From NCBI RefSeq assembly GCF_003473485.1, contig NC_053042.1:38096762-38160761 (forward strand): a DNA stretch of 64,000 nucleotides. Reading direction: 5' to 3'. A program made the translations under genes and the position numbers. Origin of the DNA: Medicago truncatula (taxonomy: Eukaryota > Streptophyta > Magnoliopsida > Fabales > Fabaceae). Below the pieces are notes generated by a model, which saw nothing but the letters and a program-made list of their open reading frames with translations, searched no databases and was not told the DNA's origin. Each line of letters opens with the position of its first letter. Within the stretch, counting starts at the first letter, position 1. Of this stretch, positions 25,344 to 36,230 are shown one piece after another.

Positions 25344-25573
25344 GTATGCCACTCAAACTATATATTTGATTCCTATCACTACTATATATAACATGCCTTT
25401 CAATTCTAGTATTATCCTATTCACATAAATTATTAATACTCTAAAATATTGGACGTACACTTTTTAGTTTCAAATCTCAAATTATTACACACCAGAATAA
25501 TTGTTTCCAATTCATTAAATAACTCATAATAATATCATTCAAGTTCCAAAGACTAGTTCATAGGTCTATTTCA

Positions 25574-28500
25574 ATGGAGAAAGTAAAACCAGTTATTATA
25601 TCATCACCAACTCAAACTCATAGGTGCTGCAGCCGTTGGAATTATTATATTCCCTCATCATCATCATCATCATCATTTCATTCACATTTTGTTTCTTTTA
25701 CTCTTTCAACAACCTGCAGGGTTAACTCTCTATCCCAACAACGTTGCATTCATCAATCAGCACTAGCTAATCATCATTCACAAACACTAGGTATCCCTTA
25801 TATCATTAATGTTGTTATCATGGTTATGAATACTCGCGTGTGTTTGATTTTGCAGCGATAAAAATTAATTCTAGTTAAAAGTAAGTTGCACTGTTCCTTG
25901 AACATACCTCAGTTCGTAGGGACATAGCAATATGCAATGTCAGAGTTCGAACCCTCGTGGTGAATTTCTAGGCACTAGGCTACTTGATAAAAAAATACAC
26001 TGCATATGTTAGTACATATGCATGTATAATGTATGATAAAATGTCACATAAAAAGGGACAATTTGGTATTGTTACTTAAGGATAGTATACTTATTTGCAA
26101 TCTTTTCTTAGGACTCTTATATTGTTACTGAACTGAGATGTATATTAATATCAGAAGAAGAAGCAATGGCAAGTAGTAGATCACAGTTGGTGAGATTCCC
26201 TTTATTGATGGATGATACTGATACTACCAAATACTCCGCATGCACCATTCCTTGGAGGTTCGCTTCTGATGATCCATGTGTCGTCACTCCCACTGAGTTA
26301 TCTTGGATTAATCTCCTACACAGTGGTATCCCCTCCTACAAGTATGATCTCTCAAATCAAAATTGACCATGTCGTTCAAGGATTTTATCATTTCAATGCC
26401 TCTTGTTTATATTAATTTTTAGCTTTTATTTGGTACAGGAAACGTGCTGAGAGTGATACTTCTGTTCCTGATGCAGCAAATAAAGCTGAAATTTTTGCTC
26501 AAAGGTTAGGTGGTCTCTTATTACTTCATTCTTTCCCTTTTCGTTTACTTTGAGAGGTTTTTTGAATTTGAGACCTGTTTCTCATAAACATCAGGCTTGC
26601 ACTGTCTTTATCCTAGGTAATTCAAATTGTTGTTAATTGCAATATTGCATTTTCTTTTGTGCATTTCTTTCAAAAAGGTATGCTAAAATACTTGAAGATT
26701 TGGAGAAAGATCCTGCAAGTCATGGCGATCCTCTTGATATCCTTGTATGTTCTTTATCAGAACTTAATATGCAAATGAGAAAAATTACCAAAACTAAAAT
26801 GTTTAATATATGACTGTTTTCCCCTTTTGTGTTTTCCCTTATACTCTTTATTCTTGTGTTTTTGCTCTAGCTTCTATGTAGACTTCGTGAGGAAGTTCTT
26901 AAAGAACTGGGGTTCAGAGATATCTTCAAGAAAGTCAAGGTAAGATTAAGCAAACAATCTGCGGTTCTAAGTTATAATTGCTAATACTATTCAGCCAAAA
27001 TTCGGAAGAATTGTATGTGCATATCTGGTTATTGAGGTTGAAACAATTTAACATCTTGCAGAAAGAATATGGGGAATTCAAATGCATTCTTTTCATGATT
27101 TGGCAAAAGTTGAACAAATTTTATACTGTTACTTTTCAATGTCATTAAGATAGGGGATGGAGTGGACTATCAATAAATCATGCAGTTTCATTTTGGCCAA
27201 GATTTATAATAATTCATATATGATTTGAATGCAACAGGCTGAAGAGAACGCAAAGGCCATCTCCCTATTTGAAAATGTTGTTCGTCTTAATGATGCTATT
27301 GAAGATGAAGGCAATCGACTTGAGAATTTAGTTAGAGGAATTTTTGCAGGGAACGTATTTGATCTTGGTTCTCCCCAGGTAGTTTGATTTTCTATATGTA
27401 ATTTTGTTCACTTCTGGTGTTATGGTAGCTAACACTTGCTTAAAAATCTGAACAAAATCGTACGCACAAACCGAGAAAGAGATAGTTATAAAATTAACCG
27501 GAACTATATGGATAGTTGATTCAGTACAACCATATGCTGACAATTTGTAAGGAAACCTTTTCTCAAAATGAATTTATTTTCCTACTAGAAGACATTTATT
27601 TATTTATTACAATCATATGCCAGTGTTTGGAGGATTATATATAAGTAGTTGTCGTTTATGTGTTACTTTTTTCCCCCTCAATTTCTTGAAGCTTGCAGAA
27701 GCTTTCTCTAGGGATGGAATGTCGTTTTCGGCTACTTGTGAAAATCTCCTCCCTCGACCATGGATTATCGATGACCTTGACACTTTGAAAATAAGATGGA
27801 GCAAGAAGTCTTGGAAAAAGGCAAGTGTCATATGGTTAAAGAAATATACAATTCTTATAATGCACTTTATGTCTTCTGATGTATTTTAGCCAAGGGTAGT
27901 GTCATAATCAATTTCTTTTTCATGGCAGGTTATCATATTTGTTGATAACTCGGGTGCAGATATAATTTTAGGTATTTTGCCATTTGCAAGGGAGCTCCTT
28001 CGGCGTGGGAGTCAGGTTTGCACGCATTAATTTATTTCCCTTTCAACCGTATTTTCTGGTCTGGAAGTTTGAGTCCAACTGTCAAAACAAAGTTACATGT
28101 TCTTTTGTTGAAGTGTCTATATTTGTGGACAGAGGCAACAACTGTTGAACCACGTAAAATATGTGTTTTTTTTGTCTTTTCCATATGATGTGTTTTGCGT
28201 GTGCAAGTTTGTGTTTTAGCAGTGGGGGAAGGATGAGGTGGATAATGGTAGCATTTATGTTATTGAACACAATAGATTAATGTGTCGCAATATCTGGAAT
28301 TCATTTCGCTTTATAAAGATCTTAGAGGAACTTCAGATTTTTTAATTTGTTTAAGTACTTTAATTAGATTAACTGAACTCTTGTTTGTAAAAGACATGAT
28401 TCATAGTCCATTTTTAAAGTTTTTTGAAATTTCGAATTGCTTTGAATGCAGGTTGTTTTGGCTGCTAATGACTTACCTTCTATCAATGATGTGACTTACT

Positions 28501-29569
28501 CTGAGCTAATTGAAATTATATCAAAGGTAACAAAAATGAATTTCAACAAATATTTGGTATAACCAAAGTTCTTTCCTAACTCTGTCAATTTGGTTGCCAG
28601 TTAAAGGATGAAGAAGGACGTCTCTTGGGTGTCAGCACTTCAAAACTTTTAATTGCCAACTCTGGAAATGATTTACCTGTAAGATTTTTTTTTCAGAAAC
28701 ATTTTGTTTGCTATATTAGGAAATTCTGGTTTCTTGTTAGTTTATGGCCGATGCTGTCAAATAATTGACTTGTATGATGATTACATTCTTGTATGGATTA
28801 CAGGTTATTGATCTTACAAAGGTGTCACAAGAGCTTGCTTCCCTTACCAGTGATGTAGATCTTGTCATTTTAGAAGGGATGGTATAAGTTCTTTCTTAGA
28901 CATTGTATGCTTTTTCTATTGGGGGTTAGATGATGTAACATTTTCATATTTACTCCCTTTTTACCCCTTTCTACAAAGCCTAGTGGCGAAATTAACACAA
29001 CACATCCTTTCTTTCCTTTTCAACTGACACTTTTATAAAGCTATATTAGCTGTGGTTTTGTTAATAATACATGTAACTATTTACTGCTGAGAGAGAAATA
29101 TGCGGATGAGGTAAAGTTTATTGGTTTTCTTAGTATGTGTAAATGGCCTTAAAAGAAACTAGAAAGGAACGGAGGGAGTAGTTGATTGGACAAGTTGTAA
29201 GTTGTAACTAAGCTCTCTTGTTGAGTTCACATTGTCTCCAGTTCTTTCTTCAATAGGCGTATTTAGTTATTCAATAATTCTTGTCAGAAATTGGTTTGAG
29301 TTTTTAACACGGACACATCTCTTATGACAGGGGCGCGGAATAGAAACAAATCTCTATGCTCAATTTAAATGTGATTCTATGAAGATTGCAATGGTATTTC
29401 TTTGAATCATTTTTAACTTCTTAAAGTATGAGAATTTGAATACCGATGATGTGATTTTCTTATATTTTTCTTTGTCATTATTTTTCTTTTATAGGTGAAA
29501 CATCCTGAGGTTGCAGAATTTCTTGAGTCGCGGATGTATGACTGTGTAATCAAATACAATGAAGTTTAG
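25574..29569 (+). CDS. DUF89/ARMT1-type damage-control phosphatase, copy A, with possible transit-peptide exon
   Basis: The core protein starts at ATG 26166. Exons: 26155(26166)-26341, 26439-26504, 26678-26744, 26871-26939, 27238-27378, 27692-27820, 27929-28015, 28452-28526, 28601-28678, 28804-28881, 29331-29393, 29495-29569. This gives 367 residues, which I recall as the length of Arabidopsis At2g17340. The metal site region [10 protein letters not shown] (D222, N223) and [10 protein letters not shown] (N251, D252) are intact. Plant members of this family are metal-dependent phosphatases thought to remove damaged phosphometabolites; the pantothenate-kinase-linked subgroup acts near CoA synthesis. 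An upstream exon 25574-25790 splices in frame to 26155 and adds 76 residues rich in Ser, Arg and His with few acids, a possible organelle-targeting peptide (443 residues in all). Alternatively it is a uORF or leader. Intron after 27820 has a GC donor. Confidence 0.92.
25885..25995 (+). mobile_element. tRNA-derived SINE in DUF89 copy A intron
   Basis: CTCAGTTCGTAGGGACAT (A box) and CAGAGTTCGAACCCTCGTGG (B box) are spaced as in tRNA-derived SINEs. A CTAGGCACTAGGCTACTTGA segment and an A run follow. It lies between the upstream exon and the core exons; I saw no copy at the matching site of unit B. Confidence 0.6.
28953..29178. mobile_element. Stowaway-like MITE in copy A intron 11
   Basis: CTCCCTTTTTACCCCTTTCT and an inverted AGAAAGGAACGGAGGGAG terminus are flanked by TA on both sides (28951-28952, 29179-29180), the Tc1/mariner Stowaway signature. 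A diverged relative occupies the same intron of copy B (38624-39289), so it predates the duplication. Confidence 0.7.
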
Positions 29570-30345
29570 AGCTTATAGTTAAGCCTGATTCTTTTACAAT
29601 GTAGAATTTTCATTCAAGATTTGTTCTCTAATACCATTTGATCATATACAGATTAGTGTTTTTAAATTGAATTGAGAATTTCATGGCCGTTGAGAATTAA
29701 CTATTTGAGATATAAGTCTTCGGAATAAGAGAATTCTTGAATGTGTATATGAGTTGTATGTGTTTCTTAATTCTTTTGATGAATTTGTTTGATTATCAAG
29801 GGATTGATTGATAAATTACTTTTGCTTAATAACAGTTTTTGTCTCCATATTTTATCCAATTAGGGTTTTTGATCCCTCCAGACTATAAATCAGAGATTTT
29901 AGTTTCCCAATTTTTCAAAGCTTTGACATTTTTCTTTTTCGTGAAATTGGAATAGAAATATGGCAATGTGACAAATGATATGATATTGTGCAATTATTTC
30001 ATTATCATTTTAAATGAAAATGAGCCAAAACTGAAAAGGAAAAAAAAAAATGTACTACAGATTGTTCACCAATCATCATTTGGTAAATCATCATAATATC
30101 ACTAATGAGTTCATCATCGTCTCATTCCACTTGCCACATTATCATAACATTTGACAAATCATCATATCACTCACCTGACCATCATATCATTTGTTACATC
30201 ATCAAATTTCGGTCTCAAAATTTTAAACTAGACAAAATGGCAAAGTTATAAAGAATTGGAGACTATAATAATGAACTTAAACCGAGGGGATCAAAATTCC
30301 GTATTAGAAAAACCGAGGTAAAGAAAAAACTACAATTAAATCAAT
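29570..30345. other. 3' flank of DUF89 copy A
   Basis: The stretch aligns with 39774-40520 (shared TTTGATCATATACA, ATTTCATGGCCGTT and GATGAATTTGTTTGATTATCAA). The middle holds repeated ATCATCAT/ATCATATCA motifs. No coding sequence was seen. Confidence 0.6.
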
Positions 30346-30354
30346 TACTGTTTT

Positions 30355-30440
30355 TTTTTTTTTGGTGGTGACCGGGATTCGAATCCCAAACATTGATATA
30401 TTATGCATTGTCCTTACCAACTGAGCTAAATTAAGAGGGA
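30355..30440 (-). mobile_element. SINE fragment at the duplication junction
   Basis: On the minus strand, TTTAGCTCAGTTGGTAAGG (A box) and GGGATTCGAATCCC (B box) are spaced as in the intact SINE at 48497. It lies exactly between the end of unit A and the start of unit B. Confidence 0.65.
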
Positions 30441-30481
30441 CAAATCAATTACTTGGATAATTTTGTTTACAATAGAACAAC

Positions 30482-30790
30482 TTGTTCAAGACTCTAGGAA
30501 CAACTCATCTGCTTAAGACAGAGATCCTTTACCTGAAAAGGACTCTAATCGTAGTCAATCAACTACTTGAGTTGAATCAACCTCATGCTTTTACTGATGC
30601 TGTAAAAATTAACTTACCAGGAAAGAATTGTGGTTGTCAAAAGTTGCAATGTTTCCTGTTAGAAGTTAGTTGGTTTGTTAGTTTTCCACGTGGCTGTTTT
30701 GTTTCCATGATGCATCTCTGGTGATGGTTACTCATCATTATAGCAAATATATGTAGGGTACATGTGCTATTTTTGTCCTTGTTAAGAATT
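30482..30790 (+). pseudogene. Fragment of AHL last exon and 3' UTR
   Basis: The bases match 22022-22340 closely: the end of the AHL reading frame, its stop region (CAACTACTTGAGTTGAATCA), and the 3' UTR up to TTAAGAATTCTAT. A one-base change (CTGCTTAAGA for CTGCTGAAGA) introduces a stop in the AHL frame. Without promoter, AT-hooks or PPC domain it is a passive piece of the segmental duplication and marks its 5' breakpoint. Confidence 0.9.
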
Positions 30791-30899
30791 CTATTTCTAT
30801 ATTGTTGATTATTTCCTTGTTTGTTGTATTAATAGGTTTCCAAATCTGGATTTTTCTTTGGATCCCACTGATATTTGTAAATATAATAGTTAATTTAAT

Positions 30900-31083
30900 G
30901 AGGAGTGTTATTTGAACAATCATTTGGTTGATAACTTTTGGGACAACTATAATTTACAAAGAAAAAGTTTGTATTTGCACGAAAACCAAAGCAATAAAGA
31001 GATAAAGTAAAAAGTAATGTGAGTATGAGAGATAAAGTTGTCACAGAAGTTGTCATAAAATGAATGTTCAAATATCATTTCTC
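30900..31083. mobile_element. 184-bp MITE with perfect 9-bp TSD
   Basis: Terminal repeats GAGGAGTGTTATTTGAAC and GAGAAATGATATTTGAAC (the latter from the opposite strand) bound the element. TAATTTAAT is present at 30891-30899 and 31084-31092. Unit A has an uninterrupted TAGTTAATTTAGTTAATG near 22625, an empty site. The 9-bp duplication suggests a Mutator-like source. Confidence 0.85.
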
Positions 31084-31145
31084 TAATTTAATTAACGTTT
31101 TTTTTCTTTCTGAATGTTGGATTGAGAAAAGTTTTATAATTTAAA

Positions 31146-33103
31146 GGCCAAATACAATGTTTGTTCCTTTTAGTTTGACAGAATTCTCAAGTTGGTCCTT
31201 TAAGGTTCAAAAGTTTTAAATAGATCCTTTTAGTTTGACAGAATTCCTAAGTCAGTCCTTTAAGTTTCAAAAGTTTCAAATATATGCTTTTAGTCGATAA
31301 ACTATTTCACTGTTACCCCTGTTGTCAGTATCCGTTTAACTGATGTTGATGTAGTCGTAAGTTGTTGACTTGGATCAAAATGCTGCCTTTTAAAAGCTTC
31401 ATGGTGTTAAAACGCTATGTTTAATGGTCACAAACGATCATTTCTAGTGCTAGAAAGACAACTATTTACAACAACAAATTACTTTCTAGCACTATTAAAC
31501 GACATTTATAGTGCCAAAATGATATTTGTGACCATTAAACGTAACGTTTTGACACCTGAAGCTTTTAAAAGACAGCGTTTTGATACAAGTCAACAACTTA
31601 ACGGCTATTTCAGCATCAATTAATTATTAACTGACAGCAAGGGTAACGGTGAAATAATACCTATTTGAAACTTTTGAAACTTAAAATCTAACTTGGAAAT
31701 TCTGTCAAACTAAATATACCTAATTGAAACTAACTTGAATTATTGTTGGAACAAAATTGGTTCAGCAATAACTAATCCTTAAGAGTTTTGATGATAACAA
31801 GGTATTAAAAATTGTCAATTGGACACACTAATATTTGTTTGAGTGTATAGGACAATAGACAAACTTTTGAACAACTATTTTGGTCTTGGAAGAACAAATA
31901 AAGAGCATATACATCAACAAAAAGGGAAGCTTAAAGCCTCTGAAGAAAACTGCGTCTAAAGTTTGAAGTGCTCCTGAAGACAAAGTGCCTCTGAAGTAAT
32001 GACGTCATCAGAAGCAAGTTCATCAGAAGCAAGTTTATCAGAAGCAAGTTCACCAGAAGCTGCAGATTATCATAAGATCAACCTAAAGCTTCAAAAGCTG
32101 TTTCAAGGATTCAAGCTCACCAGAAAGATTGCAGAAGACTTGGAAAGTTGACAACGACTAGTTTGAAAAGCATTGGATGCTTTATCCTCAAAGAGCGTTG
32201 ACATTGTGAGTATGTACGAACTGTACAACCACTACTTCCACTACTCTGAGTTTGTCTCTGCTACAAGACAAGGATAACAGCTCTGCCTGCAAACAATGTT
32301 TATACACATTGGGAACGCATTTGAAATTGATCCTTCATAGGACAATAACCATATCAGGCAACGGATCAAGGGTGAACTTATCAAAGCTTCAAACGACTCT
32401 CTGATGTGCTTAAAAAATCTCAACGTCTCTTTTACACCTCTATATAAAGGAGTGAAGACCTGAAGATTTTTTAAGAGACTCATACCAATTCAAAGCGCCA
32501 AAACTCTGCAAAAATTATTTCACATCAAAGCACTTAGAATTTCTGTGTTCATTTGATATATCTTAGAAATTCTTAAGTCTAGAGAGTCCTTCAACTGTAT
32601 TGTATTGTGAACACCACTGATTGTATATCAAGTGTTCAATCTCAAACAATTTTCTGTGTAATTCTGTTTGATAAGAAGTCTCTTGCTTTAGTGCTTGAGC
32701 ATAAGAAGTCTCTTGCTGTGTGCTTGAGCAAAGGAAGTCTCTTGCCTGCGTGCTTGAGCAATTTGTAGTCTCATACTAGGTGTAGTATTGAGCAGTTGTA
32801 ATCAGTTGTGATTAAACTTAGTGAAACTCTCCTTGGAAGTGCAAGGGGGACAAGACTGACTTCCGGTTTGTGGAAGGAACCTGTATAATTGCCTGTGTCC
32901 TTCTTTCTTCTCTCTTTACTCTGTTTTACTCCGCTGTGCATCTGAATCTGAACTGCACATCAGAAGCATTTCAACAGCTTCTGAAGTGACCTCAGAAGAA
33001 GATTTTAATCTGGGAAAAAGAAAACACAATTCAACCCTCCCTTCTTGTGTTTTTCTCACCTTCAATTATGTCAAACGAAAAGGACAAAAAATGGTATTTG
33101 ACC
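31146..33103. mobile_element. Mutator-like MITE interrupted by a solo LTR
   Basis: The ends GGCCAAATACAATGTTTGTT and GGTCAAATACCATTTTTTGT (from the opposite strand) continue as inverted repeats of about 60 bp containing TTTGACA(G/T)AATTC. The TSD TAATTTAAA is perfect at 31137-31145 and 33104-33112. Removing the nested LTR and one copy of its TSD leaves about 630 bp. Unit A lacks the insertion after AGTTTTATAATTAAAA (about 22675). It is non-coding. Confidence 0.85.
31744..33064 (+). mobile_element. Solo LTR (Copia-like), 1,321 bp
   Basis: The element starts TGTTGGAACAAAATTGGTTC, ends CTTGTGTTTTTCTCACCTTCA, has TG...CA ends and is flanked by ATTAT at 31739-31743 and 33065-33069. Inside are several AGAAGCAAGTTCA(T/C)CAG repeats (31990-32060), a TATATAAAGG promoter motif (about 32440) and three AAGTCTCTTGC repeats (32660-32740). 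No second LTR, primer site or gag-pol remains, so it probably arose by LTR-LTR recombination. The terminal sequence resembles legume Sirevirus/Maximus-type LTRs; that assignment is from memory. Confidence 0.85.
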
Positions 33104-33114
33104 TAATTTAAAAG

Positions 33115-34290
33115 GCAAATTCTATGGTACACCCAACAATTTGAGTGTATCGGTACACCAAATTATTAAATTAATAATTAAACGAGTTATTTTCGTTAGA
33201 AAAAGAGCTGTTTTCTATCATTGATAATTACAATAATTAATAAGATATATATTATGCATGAGAGCTATTCATATTTAGAATGCTGGTATGAATCTAAAAA
33301 AAGTAGAAGATGCCTTCAATAAGAATTTGGGTCCAATAGAGACATTTTCAAAGTAAAATTGCAGGCAGCAAGAATATTGTTACAATTTTATTATTTTGTT
33401 ACACAATTGATATTGTTATTTAAGTAACAAATGAAACATTTTAAGGTGTATGTAAATGGATTGTTTTTGGTGAAAAAGAAGGGCAATCCTCAAACAAAGA
33501 AACGAACAAGAAGAAAAAAATACAAGCATCTAATGAGATAAAATCAGGGGAAACAACAAAACCAGCAATGAGACCCATCAAGAGATGGTTTGAATCTCTG
33601 AAACGAAATAAATATTCATTAAAACTTAAATGAAATGGTACCATTGAACCAGAATCGATCGGTTTCTTGATTGGTTTTAAGATGTCTTTATCTAAAAAGA
33701 CTTTTATTTTATTTTCTCCTTTGTCTAAAAAATTATACATAACAACTTCTCATTTAAAGTTGTTTTTTTGATGTTTTTTATAGTCTGATTTTTGTAAAAA
33801 AAAAAGAAAAAAACTATAACAAACGTATGTATTACTTTTAAAAATGATTATATTTTTTCAAAATAACTTATAACAAAGCGGGTTCTTAATCAAAGTACTA
33901 TATTTGATTAATGATACAAACTCGTCTCTCTTTTAGAAAATACTCTTTTATATTATCTAAACAAATTTTAAAAAAATTGATAAAAATTAGAGAAATGTTA
34001 AAACTTAAAAGAACACAATCATCAATACTCACTCACACCACAGCTTTGTATGGATGTCAACAATAGTCACGTTGATATTGAGCTCGCATCGGTTTTTGTG
34101 CATGACCCACACACCATGTCTCATCTTTGTTGTTGGATACGATGTCGACAATTCCTGTGTTAAAATAGCACAACTTCTTTGGCTTCAAGGTGCACCCAAG
34201 AGCCTAATGAATGCCATGAAGAAGAGTGTAGAAATAATGGTGCCCAACCCCACACGCATAATGCATTAGATACTAATTAACGTCATTCTA
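33115..34290. other. Upstream flank of DUF89 copy B
   Basis: The bases at 33115-33240 look like a partial MITE (GGCAAATTCTATGGTACACC near 33113, and a second GGTACACCAAATT at 33152). From about 33240 the sequence resumes alignment with unit A (22700 onward, 24400 onward and 25100 onward). No coding sequence was seen. Confidence 0.5.
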
Positions 34291-34298
34291 AAGGCCTC

Positions 34299-34910
34299 TA
34301 TAGATAGACCTAACTTCTAAGGTCAGGCATTGCCAAACAAAAACTCCCCATTTTCATTTTACACTACAAGCAAGCAAGCACTCCGTCTTTTCCAAGTGAA
34401 CTACAAACCTCCATCAACATTGAGAACTAGATAGGTATTAAGGTATGCCACTCAAACTTGATATTAAATATCATATCATTCATTGTTCCAAGATTAGTTG
34501 ATAGCTATGAAACACATACACTTTTTGGATTAGACGTGTCATGGTACACGTGTCATGTTGGACACCGAACAAAACCGACATATATAATTACACTAAATTA
34601 TGTGATTTTATTAAATTATTAACGGTGTCGACGTGTCAATATCCGTATCATGTCCGATGTCTATGTCCATGTCCATGTTTCATAGGTTGATAGCTTCATT
34701 TCAATGGAGGAAGTTAAACATTTATTATTTTATCACCAACTCAAACTCATAGGTGCTGCAACCATTGGAATTATATTGGCTCATCATCATCATCATTTCA
34801 TTCCCATTTTGTTTCTTTTACTCTTTCAACAACCTACAGGGTTAACTCTCTCTCCCAACAACATTGCATTCATCAATCAGCACTAGTCAATCATCATTCC
34901 CAAACACTAG
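34299..34910 (+). pseudogene. Upstream leader/transit exon region of copy B, frame broken
   Basis: This is the unit B counterpart of 25211-25790. The TATA-like site, leader and GTATGCC donor are retained. The leader intron carries a hAT-type MITE (34505-34685). The exon's ATG is at 34704 and its donor follows 34910. Against copy A the exon lacks one base within its first 30, so the ATG frame ends at about 34886, while the frame that would join the phosphatase stays open to the splice site. The other length differences are minus 3 and minus 6. Confidence 0.65.
34505..34685. mobile_element. 181-bp hAT-type MITE with 8-bp TSD
   Basis: CTATGAAACA at the left and its complement TGTTTCATAG at the right form TIRs. 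GTTGATAG is repeated at 34497-34504 and 34686-34693. An 8-bp TSD is typical of hAT elements. Unit A is uninterrupted at the matching place (25555-25570). The insertion sits at the acceptor end of the leader intron and supplies a new TTTCATAG acceptor-like end. Confidence 0.8.
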
Positions 34911-36219
34911 GTATCCCTTACATCATTAATGTTGTTATCATGGTTACATTATATGATTAATGTTATCATGGTTTTGTTTATGCAAGTGTGTTTGATTGTT
35001 GTTGTTCTTGATAGTGGTGAAAGTGTAGTGATGAGATGATATTGATGATGATGACGACGGCGACGATTATGTGTTTTATGGTTGTTGTTGTTTCTGGATT
35101 TTTTTCCTTTGAATTTTTTATGAATGTCGATGAAGGTGGTGTTAAAGATGATGAAGATAAAGATGAAGAAGAAATAGAAGGAAGATGATGAAGAAAAAGA
35201 AAGAAAAATCAATGTTGGTGGTTTACCGTTAGATTCAATGGTTTTGCATGATCAAAGGGTCGGTTTTGTTTCAAAATGATAATAAAGGTTAAAATTAAAT
35301 AAATTAATAAGGTTTATGGTGGACCGCATACAATGTTGGTCCACCTTAGATATTTTAGGTTAAAATTAATAGAGCGAGATCAAATTAGATGACAGAAACA
35401 TATTTGAGCGACCAAAACGGAATTTTTATAATCAAAGGACCAAAACAAAATTTAATAATTATTCAGGGATAGTTTTTTTTTTGAGGGATCCAATTAAGTC
35501 TTTTTAACCTGTTTTGATTAATTCTATTGAAAAAATATTTTCAATAGAATTAAAAAGAAAGACATTCAAATAAGCCTAGTTAGTGCCATATAAATATATT
35601 TCTTTTTAACTCGTTTTGGTTAATTCTATTAAAATATTTTTACAAAACCTTTTGATTGAATGAATCTTCTCCAATAAAAAAAAAGACATCCAAATAATTA
35701 AAGGTGCACACTTTATTGTTTCGCACATGACATCAAAAATCTTAGTACCGACTTTATACACGTGCCTTTGATTTTGCAGCCACAAAAAATGATTTTAGTT
35801 AATAACAAGTTGAATATAAAATGATTTATATTTGAATACATTAATATAAAAATGAGTTTGAAGTATAAATTCCACGCTAAAAATCACATTTAGAGGCAAC
35901 AACTCCAAGTTAGAATAAATTCTCGACTCTGAAATAAATTCTACTCGAGAATAATCAAACGTGTTGAAATAAATTCTACACCACTGTAATTTTCTCTCTT
36001 TTAAAAGTGAAACCAAACAACACTTCAATCTACATATGTTCGTATGTATGTATGAATAAAATGTCATAAAAAGTGACAACTTGGTAATGTTACTTAAGGA
36101 TAATATAGTATGTTCAGTCAATCAGTTGCACTTAATTATTTGCAGCCTCTTATTAGGACTCTTACTTTATGAGTAAACTACATTGTGACTGAACTGAAAG
36201 TGAAATGTATATTTATCAG
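34911..36219. other. Enlarged second intron of DUF89 copy B
   Basis: About 1.3 kb against about 0.36 kb in copy A. It contains a GATGATGATGACGACGG-type low-complexity stretch (35030-35200), a segment with GGTGGACCGCATACAATG that looks repeat-derived (35220-35470), and two related copies of TTTTTAAC(C/T)(T/C)GTTTTG(A/G)TTAATT (35500 and 35606). No gene was seen. Confidence 0.5.
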
Positions 36220-36230
36220 AAGAAGAAGCA

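Larger units (their letters stand above)
22022..30345 (+). repeat. Segmental duplication, unit A
   Basis: A direct repeat partner of unit B (30482-40520). It opens inside the last AHL exon at CAAGACTCTAGGAAC and includes the AHL 3' flank, the TATA-like site and leader, the complete DUF89 copy A and about 770 bp downstream, ending near the GGGGATCAAAATTCCGTA block at about 30290-30305. Introns as well as exons align to unit B, so the event was a DNA-level duplication. Confidence 0.9.

Noticed and set aside
25660-25681. TCA triplet repeat as a functional site
   Set aside because: Simple Ser-coding triplet repeat varying in unit number between copies; useful only as frame evidence.
30060-30200. 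Short repeated ATCAT motifs, considered as an array
   Set aside because: Irregular low-complexity repeats with no constant spacer length; a CRISPR array is not expected in a plant nuclear genome.
30482-30724. Independent 80-residue protein
   Set aside because: It is the out-of-frame translation of a duplicated AHL 3' end; the same frame exists at 22005 within the AHL exon.
33441-33740. Antisense frame with hydrophobic stretch (LLMGLIAGFVVSPDF)
   Set aside because: The matching unit A sequence (22950-23060) does not keep the frame, and no domain is recognisable.
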